NCBI GenBank assembly: GCA_030530205.1
Contig: JAUMVK010000009.1
Span: 49,343-113,342 of the forward strand
DNA from: RGIG3701 sp030530205
GTDB lineage: Bacteria > Planctomycetota > Planctomycetia > Pirellulales > Thermoguttaceae
Direction: 5' to 3'
DNA length: 64,000 nucleotides
Part shown: piece by piece, positions 16,120-23,769 of the stretch
Position numbering within the stretch: position 1 is the first letter of the stretch
How the letters are laid out: every line of letters begins with the position of its first letter
Notes under the pieces: model-generated
Database searches by the model: none
What the model was told of the DNA's origin: nothing
The model's input: the letters and a program-made list of their open reading frames with translations, nothing else
Translations under genes and position numbers: made by a program

Positions 16120-17346
16120 ATGCTTACCCGCCGAAATTTTCTTGCTTCTTCTACCGCTGCTGGGGTTCTTTCTTTCGCAGGGCTGAATGCTCGGGCGCAG
16201 AACCCTACCCCACCCCAGATCGCTGGTTTTGACGAGACCAAAACGACTTTCGACGAGACGAAACCTTGGGAAAAGTACACGGACCGCAAAGTCCGTGTCG
16301 GTCTGGTCGGTTTCGGCGTCTGCCAGTTTTCCGTCCAGTTCAGCCTCCAAAACCACCCGAACGCAGAAGTCGTGGCGGTGAGCGACCTGGTCCCCGAGCG
16401 CTGCGACCAGCTCGCGCAAGTGGCCCGGTGCGCGAAGCAGTACCCGTCACTTGCTGAGCTTCTGAAAGACGATTCGGTCGAGGCGGTTTTCCTCGCGACC
16501 GACGCCCCGTCGCACGCCCAACAGGCGATCCAGTGTCTCAAGGCCGGGAAGCACGTCGCGTCGGCCGTGCCGGCTTTCATGGGGAACCTGGACGACGCGT
16601 ACGAGCTTTACGAAACGGTGAAGGCCCATCCCGAGCTGGTCTATACGATGTTCGAAACGACGGCGTATCGGGATTCCTGCTACGCCATGCGCCAGTTGTA
16701 CCGGGCGGGCTCGCTTGGGAAACTCCTCTACACCGAGGGCGAATATTACCACTACGGCGTTGGGTCGATCGGCTCCTGGAATGGCTGGCGGGATGGTCTT
16801 CCGCCGCAGTTCTACCCCACGCACTCGAACGGCTTCTACGTCTGCGTGACGGGCGGTTCATTCACCGAGGTCTGCTGCATGGGCGGCCCATCCATTCAGG
16901 AACGTTACCAGCCGGACCGGAACCGATACAAAAATCCGTTCGGGACGGAAAACGCGATCTTCCGCACGTCGGAAGGCGGCTCCGCGCGTATGATCGTGAG
17001 CTGGGATTCGCTCGGCAATTACGGTGAAATGGGCCGCTGCCGCGGTCAGCTCGGCGGCTACTACGACCGCTACGAGGGAACGCCCGAAGGGAAAGAAATC
17101 GCCCAGAACGTGAACATTCTGAAGCCTGCTCTCCCACCGGGCGTTGAGCCAGGAGGTCACGGTGGATCCCACGGATATCTTGGAAACGATTTCATTGATG
17201 CCATTCTGCGTAAACGTTTGCCGTTGGTGGACATCACCATGGCTTTGAATCTTACGGTTCCGGGTTATGTTGCTCACCAGTCGGCACTTAAAGACGGCGA
17301 ACTGATGAAGATCCCGCAGTTTGAGTCAATCGCGGGCCTGATGTAA
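16120..17346 (+). CDS. Gfo/Idh/MocA-family oxidoreductase with Tat-type signal
   Basis: A 408-residue NAD(P)-dependent sugar oxidoreductase homologue. The N-terminus LTRRNFLASSTAAGVLSFAG has the twin-arginine export pattern seen in planctomycete members, with the mature start near AQNPTP. The Rossmann segment is VRVGLVGFGVCQFSVQFSL, followed by VVAVSDLVPERCDQLA and VFLATDAPSHAQQAIQCLKAGKHV. The usual EKP after the last strand is replaced by SAVPAFMGN, so the canonical lysine is not obvious. GGAGAG precedes the ATG by 5 bases, a promoter lies at 16023-16050 and a clear terminator follows at 17370-17401, so this is a single-gene unit. The substrate is unknown. Confidence 0.85.
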   Translation: MLTRRNFLASSTAAGVLSFAGLNARAQNPTPPQIAGFDETKTTFDETKPWEKYTDRKVRVGLVGFGVCQFSVQFSLQNHPNAEVVAVSDLVPERCDQLAQVARCAKQYPSLAELLKDDSVEAVFLATDAPSHAQQAIQCLKAGKHVASAVPAFMGNLDDAYELYETVKAHPELVYTMFETTAYRDSCYAMRQLYRAGSLGKLLYTEGEYYHYGVGSIGSWNGWRDGLPPQFYPTHSNGFYVCVTGGSFTEVCCMGGPSIQERYQPDRNRYKNPFGTENAIFRTSEGGSARMIVSWDSLGNYGEMGRCRGQLGGYYDRYEGTPEGKEIAQNVNILKPALPPGVEPGGHGGSHGYLGNDFIDAILRKRLPLVDITMALNLTVPGYVAHQSALKDGELMKIPQFESIAGLM

Positions 17347-17369
17347 GGCGAAGATTCCGTTTCAGATGG

Positions 17370-17401
17370 GGGCAGGAAACATCAGCTTTTCTGCCCTTTT
17401 T
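17370..17401 (+). terminator. Rho-independent terminator
   Basis: A 10-pair stem (GGGCAGGAAA with TTTTCTGCCC, one G-T pair) has a 7-base loop and is followed by a T run, 24 bases after the oxidoreductase stop. Confidence 0.8.
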
Positions 17402-17520
17402 GCATTGACCCATTTTACGCAGTTTATTATCAGGCTAAAATAGAAAATTTCACAAAATTTTCATTTGAGAAAATATTGTAAAAATCGCGTAAATCTTTCG
17501 GGTTTTAGACTCTTTCCCTC

Positions 17521-17548
17521 TTTACAGAAACGGCAAAATCCTTATAAT
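17521..17548 (+). promoter_or_regulatory. Promoter for the acyl-CoA ligase gene
   Basis: TTTACA, 16-base spacer, consensus TATAAT, about 72 bases before the start codon. Confidence 0.6.
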
Positions 17549-17620
17549 ATATGTAGAAGAAATGGAGATTCTTCGCATTATAAATTGGAATAAAACAGGC
17601 CCGAGAGAACGGAATCGCCC

Positions 17621-19555
17621 ATGAGTCTGAATCTTGCCCTTGATTTTCATATTGCCGCCGAGAAATACCGCGACCACACTGCTATCATTTATAACGGTTT
17701 GGAAATAACCTACGCGGAGCTTGCGAACTCTGTTCGCTACTGGACGGTTCTTCTTTCACGCCTCGGGATCTCCCAGGGCGATACTGTCTGCATGGTGATG
17801 CCGAACATCCCCGAATTTACGATTGCTTATTTTGCGATTCTTCATTTGGGTGCGGTAGTCGTTCCTTGCAATACTCTTCTGACGAGCTGCGAGCTGGCGT
17901 ACCAGTTCTCGCACGCGGATTCGCGCTTTGTTTTGACTTGCACGAGTTGCATGGCCGCCTGTATTGAAGCGATGCGTCAGGTTGATTCCTGCACGGGCGT
18001 TATTGTTTTGGGTTCCAAAGAAGCGGGTTTGCGTAACCTTCCAGAAAATGATCGTCAGGATGGCATTTTTTGGGTCGAAGATGAAATCGCACTTTTAAAA
18101 GAGCGTTTTCCTTTTGCGATGGAAACGCTTACGGTGACTGCCCGACACGAGAACGCCGCCCATTGGCTCAGCACGACCGATGATGGTTCCTGCGACGATT
18201 TATCGGCTTCGCCCTGGCCGACCGGTGTACCTCTTGAAGACGCATATTACCAGCCGATCGCCTCAACGATCCCCATTGGGACCCGCCCGAACTCCAATGA
18301 ATTCATGATGGGGGTTTTACCCGGAGTACTGGAAAATATTCCTTACGAAGAGACGTCATTTCCGGGCCCTTTGCGCACCAATGCCGATTTTGGCACCGCT
18401 TGGGAATCCGTGCCTTCAGCAGACGGCCAGCTTCTTACGACGTGGGGCCCGGCCCTGGCGCAGACCTCCCCGTCCGACCCGGCCATAATTTTGTACACGT
18501 CCGGCACGACCGGCTTTCCGAAGGGCGCGACTCTTACCCACTTTAACCTTTACTCCAACGCTCATTTTGTTCGCGAGTGCATGACCGGCTACCAGCCCGG
18601 AAAACGGACGCTCGCCATTTTGCCTTTTTTCCATTCATTCGGGCAGACGTTCACGCAAAATGCCGCTCTGTTTTCCGGCGCGACGGTCGTCATGGTTCCG
18701 CGCTTCGACCCGAAACGGGTCCTTCAGACCATCGTCGAGCAGAAGGTCAACGTGGTCGCAGGCGTTCCGACCATGCTGATCCATCTGGCACGGATGCAGG
18801 CGAAACTGGGTCTGGACGTGAGCTGCGTGGATCAGTTTATTTCGGGCGGCTCCTCGCTTTCACTCGCGGCCTACAATGACCTCCATGCGGCTTTTCCGGA
18901 CAGCATGATCCTGGAAGGCTACGGTCTTTCCGAGACGAGTCCGCTAGCTACGGCCGTGATTCCCGCCATGGGGCCTCATCCCGGCTCGATCGGCAAAGAA
19001 ATCGCTGGCGTTCAGGTCCGAATTATGCGTCCCGACCACACTTTCGCGAAACCGGGAGAAATCGGCGAAATCGTCATACGTGGGCATAACGTGATGAAAG
19101 GTTACCACAAAAACCAGCTCGCGACCGAAAAGGTTTTCGTGAATTCCTGGTTCCTTTCCGGCGATTTGGGTTATTGCGACGATGAAGGTTTCTTTTACCT
19201 CGTTGACCGTCTCAAAGACATCATCATCCGCGCCGGGATGAATATTTACCCTCGTGAAATTGAGGAAGTGCTTCAGGCGCACCCAGCCGTTCAAATGGCC
19301 TCGGTCGTAGGTATTCCGCACCCAATTCACGGTGAGGATGTCATTAGCTTCGTGACCATGAATGAAGGATTTGGCAACGTGGATGAGTTGATCCTGAGCA
19401 AGTACTGCCGTACCCGCTTGGCTGCATACAAATGCCCACAAAAGATTTTGATTCTGGAGGAATTGCCGAAGGGACCTACGGGAAAAATCCTGAAACGAGT
19501 ATTGCGTGAGCAATATCTGAAGAATCTGGAAAGCCAGAAAAATCCGAATGAGTGA
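17621..19555 (+). CDS. Long-chain acyl-CoA ligase (AMP-forming), FadD-like
   Basis: A 644-residue adenylate-forming enzyme that probably activates fatty acids to acyl-CoA or acyl-AMP. The AMP-binding motif LYTSGTTGFPKGATLTH is near residue 292, GYGLSETSP near 437, SGDLGYCDDEGFFYLVDRLKDI near 514 and the catalytic-lysine tail PTGKILKRVLRE near 623. Between the N-terminal domain and the P-loop (about 150-285) there is a low-similarity stretch roughly 100 residues longer than in typical FadD. It has its own promoter and is followed by the small lipoprotein gene. No beta-oxidation genes are nearby, so a role in lipid recycling is inference. Confidence 0.88.
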   Translation: MSLNLALDFHIAAEKYRDHTAIIYNGLEITYAELANSVRYWTVLLSRLGISQGDTVCMVMPNIPEFTIAYFAILHLGAVVVPCNTLLTSCELAYQFSHADSRFVLTCTSCMAACIEAMRQVDSCTGVIVLGSKEAGLRNLPENDRQDGIFWVEDEIALLKERFPFAMETLTVTARHENAAHWLSTTDDGSCDDLSASPWPTGVPLEDAYYQPIASTIPIGTRPNSNEFMMGVLPGVLENIPYEETSFPGPLRTNADFGTAWESVPSADGQLLTTWGPALAQTSPSDPAIILYTSGTTGFPKGATLTHFNLYSNAHFVRECMTGYQPGKRTLAILPFFHSFGQTFTQNAALFSGATVVMVPRFDPKRVLQTIVEQKVNVVAGVPTMLIHLARMQAKLGLDVSCVDQFISGGSSLSLAAYNDLHAAFPDSMILEGYGLSETSPLATAVIPAMGPHPGSIGKEIAGVQVRIMRPDHTFAKPGEIGEIVIRGHNVMKGYHKNQLATEKVFVNSWFLSGDLGYCDDEGFFYLVDRLKDIIIRAGMNIYPREIEEVLQAHPAVQMASVVGIPHPIHGEDVISFVTMNEGFGNVDELILSKYCRTRLAAYKCPQKILILEELPKGPTGKILKRVLREQYLKNLESQKNPNE

Positions 19556-19584
19556 GAAAAATTTGAAAATCTGGCAAATTAGTC

Positions 19585-19613
19585 TTGCGCCCGCGATGGA
19601 TTTCCGGTATAAT
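19585..19613 (+). promoter_or_regulatory. Promoter for the small lipoprotein and larB
   Basis: TTGCGC, 17-base spacer, consensus TATAAT, 29 bases before the lipoprotein ATG. Confidence 0.55.
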
Positions 19614-19642
19614 CCTTTACAAAATCAAGAAAGGAAATTACT

Positions 19643-19837
19643 ATGCACGAATTTCGAAAATGGCTCGTTTTGTTCCTGATGGCTTCATTTCTTGCTCCGG
19701 GAATCAGCGGCTGTAAGGCTTTCCACGGCAAGAACAAGAACGATGAAATCGGGAACCGGGCGCAGGTCATTCGCAAAAAAGATTCAGACCCTTCCACTAT
19801 GTCTGGTTTTGTTGGCGGTGAACGTCCGACTTTCTGA
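19643..19837 (+). CDS. Small predicted lipoprotein
   Basis: A 64-residue protein with a basic start, a hydrophobic stretch at residues 8-20 and a lipobox-like GISGC, with Cys24 as the predicted lipidated residue. The 40-residue mature part is hydrophilic (KNKNDEIGNRAQVIRKKD) and matches no family recognised here. AAAGGAA precedes the ATG, and a consensus -10 promoter lies just upstream, supporting a real gene. larB follows after 25 bases, so they are probably co-transcribed. Confidence 0.65.
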   Translation: MHEFRKWLVLFLMASFLAPGISGCKAFHGKNKNDEIGNRAQVIRKKDSDPSTMSGFVGGERPTF

Positions 19838-19862
19838 ATGAGTGTGGAGAGGAATTTACGTC

Positions 19863-20534
19863 ATGAACACTCAGGCCACCGCACATCTTGAAACTGCAAG
19901 CATCGATTTGGCCCGCGCAAAACGCTGTGGCTTTCCGGAAGTCGTGTATGCTGAAGGCAAAGCGACGGAAACTGTCATTGCGATTTTGGAGGAGCAGCTC
20001 GCTGCAGGAATCGTGCCTTTTGCGACCCGTTTACGGGCGGACCAGATGGAGCCTCTGAAAGCACGTTTCCCGGAAGGGCTCCTGAACCCCATGGCCCGGA
20101 CGTTCCGTTTCCCGACGAAAAAGACCAGAGCCAAGCGTGGAAAAGTCGCCATCGTGACCGCCGGGACCAGTGATTTGCCTGTCGCGGAAGAGGCGAAAGA
20201 AACACTCCTCTGGATGGGCGTGGAACCCGTGATGATCCATGACGTTGGAGTTGCCGGACCGCATCGGCTTCAGGAACGCCTCGGCGATTTTGAAGGCTGC
20301 GTCGCCGCCATCGTCATCGCGGGGATGGAGGGCGCTCTGCCGAGCGTCGTGGGCGGTTACGTCGATTTTCCCGTGATCGCGGTCCCGACGAGCGTCGGCT
20401 ATGGTGCGAATTTTGGTGGTCTTTCGGCCTTGCTTGGAATGCTGAACAGCTGCGCTTCCAACGTCGCGGTCGTGAATATCGACGCGGGATTTAAAGGCGG
20501 CTACCTCGCCGGGATGATCGCGGGCCGAAAATAA
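19863..20534 (+). CDS. larB: Nickel pincer cofactor biosynthesis protein LarB
   Basis: A 223-residue protein of the LarB family, which resembles the catalytic domain of AIR carboxylase (PurE). LarB carboxylates and hydrolyses nicotinate adenine dinucleotide in the first step of nickel-pincer nucleotide synthesis for lactate racemase-type enzymes. Visible signatures are KVAIVTAGTSDLPVAEEA (near residue 98), VIAGMEGALPSVVGG (near 153), IAVPTSVGYGANFGG (near 174) and the C-terminal AGFKGGYLAGMIAG. The ATG at 19863 is preferred over an upstream in-frame GTG because AGAGGA lies before it. larC, larE and a larA-type enzyme are not in the window. Confidence 0.92.
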   Translation: MNTQATAHLETASIDLARAKRCGFPEVVYAEGKATETVIAILEEQLAAGIVPFATRLRADQMEPLKARFPEGLLNPMARTFRFPTKKTRAKRGKVAIVTAGTSDLPVAEEAKETLLWMGVEPVMIHDVGVAGPHRLQERLGDFEGCVAAIVIAGMEGALPSVVGGYVDFPVIAVPTSVGYGANFGGLSALLGMLNSCASNVAVVNIDAGFKGGYLAGMIAGRK

Positions 20535-20658
20535 AAAAAAGAAACGTAAAATCTTTCTGGTATATAATTAATTAACTGAAAAGTTCCTTCCGACCTCTTT
20601 CCCGACTCTGACCAAAGAAAGAGGCCGTTCCTTCCTCCCCGTTTTCAGGACTTTGCTC

Positions 20659-22740
20659 ATGAAAAAATGGTTCCTTCTCGCAGCGTTGCTCGTCGCTTCC
20701 CCCCTTTGGGCCGCGTTCCCGACCGACGACGCGGTGGCGCTCTGGCATTTTAACGACTTGAACGACGCGAACGGCACGAACAGCGTGCTGGAAATCGGAG
20801 GCGGGGACGGAAAAGTCCAGCTTGGGGTCGAGCTTTCCGAGTCTGAAACGGCGGAATCGAAACTCCGCGGCGGCGACGGCCGGGTGGCGAAGATCCAGCG
20901 CGGCGGTTTTCTGAATGCGAATCAGGGCGCAAATGGCGAGCTGAACGTTGGAAAGAATCGGCTCTCGATCTACCTCCGGCTCCGCCTGAACCTTTCGGAG
21001 GGTGCCAACGACTGCCCGATTTTCGCGAAGCGCGGCGCAAAATGCGCGTACAATATTTTTGCCTACCGTGACTTTTTCGGGGTGGAGGTCAACACGACGA
21101 GGAACCTGCAGATGCTCAGCGGCCGCGCGCCGTTTGCCGAAATGCGTGCCCCTGCGAACGCCCTGACCACTTGGCACGACATCGTGGTACGTGTGAATGA
21201 AGGGAAGCTGGAATTCTTCGTGGACGGCCGGTGCGTCGATGAAGATTTCATTCTTGGGGACCTATGGCAGAACGACGAGCCGGTCCTCATCGGAGCGCAA
21301 ACGGGCGGCGGAAGTTCCCGGATCGACGCGCGGTTTGAGGGCGAGATCGATACGGCGGCGGTCTGGAACCGGACGCTCAGCGAGGCCGAGATACTTCAGC
21401 TTTCGGGCGGGCCTGAACGTGCGGATTCCCGGAGCCGCGTGGACCGCGGAAACGGGGAAAGCCCGCAGTACTGGACGCCGCCAAACGGGTACTTCGTCGG
21501 CGATACGTTCCCATTCAGCCACGATGGAGTTTTTCACGCCGGCTACCTGCTTGACAAACGGCACCACGGCTCCAAAAACGGCTTTGGCGCGCACCAGTGG
21601 ATGCAGATCACGTCCCGCGACCTGGTCCATTGGGAGCACCAGCCGTTCATCGTCCCGATCGAGTACCAGCAGGAAGGCTCGATCTGCACCGGTTCCGTCT
21701 TCTTCCATGACGGCAAATATTACGCTTTTTACGGAAACCGCTGGTCGAACGGCTTCAGCGAAAACGTGACCGAAGTTCCGCAGGAGGGCCTGCTTTCGTG
21801 CTCCGTGAGCGACGACGGGATCCACTTCACGAAGACGCTCAAGCCGCTCTTCCCGACGCCGGAAGGCTACGGCCACGGGACGCGCGACCCGGTCGTTTTC
21901 CAAAACCCGCTGACGAAAGAGTTCCACCTTTACGCCACGGACTCGTACCAGGGCCGCGGGTGCTGGCTCCACGCAAAGTCGAAAGACCTGAAAGACTGGG
22001 AAATTCTCGACCCGGTGTACACGGACCGCGCCGGTCAGCCCGAATGCCCGGACTGGTTCGAATGGGGCGGGACGTACTACGTGATCGCGGGGCACGGAAA
22101 CGGTTTTTACCGCGTTTCTTCCAGCCCGGTCGGGCCGTGGGAGGTTCCGCAGTGGCAGAACATTTTGATGCCGGGCGCGACGAAAGTCCCCAAAACGGCG
22201 GCGTGGAAAGACGGGCGCCGAATCATCACCGGCTGGGTCGGGCTGGGCGGCTGGGCCGGTACGCTCGTTTTTCATGAATTGATCCGGCACAAAGATGGGC
22301 GTTTGGGGGAGAAATTCGTCCCGGAAATGATCCCGGCCACAGAAAACCCGGTCGTGGCCGAAACGGACGTGAAAGACGCTCAGAAAACGTGGGCAGAACT
22401 TCCCGGAAACGCGAGAATTCAGGCAGAATTGACGTTTGACCCGGCCCGCTGCGACGCCCTGCCCAAGTGCAAATTTCTGCTCGCGAATGACCTGGAACTC
22501 GCGATTTCACCAGTCCAGCGGGCGGCTGCAATCGGCGGGATCCGTCTGGAGCAGATCGATTTCTCGAAAGGAACCGTAACGATCGACGTGATTTTCAAGG
22601 ATGAAGTCCTTGATATTTGCGTGAACGGCGAGAAAACTGCCACTTTTCACGTCATGAAGGAAGAAGCTCGCACAATTTCTTTTATGAATGAATTCGGTTC
22701 GATGGAATTGAAATTGCTCACTATCAGCCCCTTGAAGTGA
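20659..22740 (+). CDS. Secreted LamG + glycoside hydrolase family 32-type enzyme
   Basis: A 693-residue exported protein. A signal peptide (residues 1-20, cut near LWA/AFP) is followed by a concanavalin/LamG-like domain (about 25-255). A five-bladed propeller then carries GH32/GH68-clan motifs: GDTFPF with a candidate nucleophile Asp (near 281), a stabiliser RDPVVF (near 408) and an acid/base glutamate in PECPDWFEW (near 461). The ECP motif is diagnostic of GH32. The enzyme should cleave fructosides such as sucrose, inulin or levan, but the missing classic NDPNG makes the exact substrate uncertain. The ATG at 20659 follows AGGA. It ends tail-to-tail with the ABC ATPase gene. Confidence 0.8.
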   Translation: MKKWFLLAALLVASPLWAAFPTDDAVALWHFNDLNDANGTNSVLEIGGGDGKVQLGVELSESETAESKLRGGDGRVAKIQRGGFLNANQGANGELNVGKNRLSIYLRLRLNLSEGANDCPIFAKRGAKCAYNIFAYRDFFGVEVNTTRNLQMLSGRAPFAEMRAPANALTTWHDIVVRVNEGKLEFFVDGRCVDEDFILGDLWQNDEPVLIGAQTGGGSSRIDARFEGEIDTAAVWNRTLSEAEILQLSGGPERADSRSRVDRGNGESPQYWTPPNGYFVGDTFPFSHDGVFHAGYLLDKRHHGSKNGFGAHQWMQITSRDLVHWEHQPFIVPIEYQQEGSICTGSVFFHDGKYYAFYGNRWSNGFSENVTEVPQEGLLSCSVSDDGIHFTKTLKPLFPTPEGYGHGTRDPVVFQNPLTKEFHLYATDSYQGRGCWLHAKSKDLKDWEILDPVYTDRAGQPECPDWFEWGGTYYVIAGHGNGFYRVSSSPVGPWEVPQWQNILMPGATKVPKTAAWKDGRRIITGWVGLGGWAGTLVFHELIRHKDGRLGEKFVPEMIPATENPVVAETDVKDAQKTWAELPGNARIQAELTFDPARCDALPKCKFLLANDLELAISPVQRAAAIGGIRLEQIDFSKGTVTIDVIFKDEVLDICVNGEKTATFHVMKEEARTISFMNEFGSMELKLLTISPLK

Positions 22741-22761
22741 AAAACACCCACCCATCAAACA

Positions 22762-23721
22762 TCAGGAAGTTATTCCCTTCGTGAGCGTCATGAACGCGGT
22801 TTCCAGATTGATCTCGTCCTCGTGGAGGGCGAGGAAACGGATCCCCGCGGAAGCGAGAAGGGCCGGGATCTCCGAGTAGTCCTCCACCCCTTCTTTGAGC
22901 TGGACCGCAAAGTGCGTCGCGTCGGAAACCTCGGCTTTTTCCACGATTTCCAGACTTTCCACCAGACGCGCCGCGTGCTCGGCCGGATTTTTTCGGAATT
23001 CTTCTTTCGGCTGATTCTCCGCCATGGTCAGGTGAAGGCGCCCCGCCCGACGCACCTGACGCAGAACTTCTTCCACGTTCGCGTTCACGAGGAGTTTTCC
23101 GCGTTCAATGATCCCGATTTTGTTGCAAACGTCCGCAAGTTCCGGCAAAATGTGGCTTGAAACCATGATGGTTTTTCCCATCTTGCTCAGCTCTTTCAGC
23201 AGCGTCCGGATCTCAATTCTGGCGCGTGGGTCCAGACCGCTGGCGGGTTCATCGAGCAGCAAAACCTGAGGGTCATGAAGCAGAACACGGGCCAGGCCGA
23301 GACGCTGGGTCATACCGCGCGAAAGACTCGTGACCAGCGCGTTTCGCTTGTAGCCCAGATCGACCAGGTCGAGCATTTCTTCGCAGCGCTTCCGGCGGGC
23401 TTCCCCCCGGATCCGGTACGCCGCCGCGAAAAATTCCAGGTACTCGATCACCTGCATATCCTCGTAAACACCGAAGAAGTCGGGCATATAGCCGATCACC
23501 CGCCGTAATTCGGCCGCGTGTGTATATATTGAGTAGCCGCAAACCGTCGCTTCGCCCCAGCTCGGCTCCAGGAGCGTCGTGAGGATCTTCATCGTGGTGG
23601 TTTTTCCCGCGCCGTTCGGGCCGATGAAGCCGAAAACGTCACGTTCGCCGAGTGAAATGTCCAGCGAATCAATGGCGTGAAGAGAGCCGTAAACTTTAGT
23701 CAGGTCGTGGGTTTGGATCAT
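22762..23721 (-). CDS. ABC transporter ATP-binding protein
   Basis: A 319-residue nucleotide-binding subunit of an ABC exporter-type system. Walker A FIGPNGAGKTTTMKIL is near residue 33, the signature LSRGMTQRLGLARVLLHDP near 133, Walker B VLLLDEPASGLDP near 153, and the switch His in VSSHILPELADV near 193. The last 90 residues form the extra C-terminal domain typical of CcmA/NatA-like ATPases. It lies 48 bases downstream of a large membrane protein and the MazG gene on the same strand. No permease in the ABC2 sense is in the window; the membrane protein upstream may be a partner, which is inference. Confidence 0.9.
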   Translation of the reverse strand: MIQTHDLTKVYGSLHAIDSLDISLGERDVFGFIGPNGAGKTTTMKILTTLLEPSWGEATVCGYSIYTHAAELRRVIGYMPDFFGVYEDMQVIEYLEFFAAAYRIRGEARRKRCEEMLDLVDLGYKRNALVTSLSRGMTQRLGLARVLLHDPQVLLLDEPASGLDPRARIEIRTLLKELSKMGKTIMVSSHILPELADVCNKIGIIERGKLLVNANVEEVLRQVRRAGRLHLTMAENQPKEEFRKNPAEHAARLVESLEIVEKAEVSDATHFAVQLKEGVEDYSEIPALLASAGIRFLALHEDEINLETAFMTLTKGITS

Positions 23722-23769
23722 GGTAAACGAACAAAAAAAGGAAAAATGGAGTGGTGCGGTTTCAGCCCG

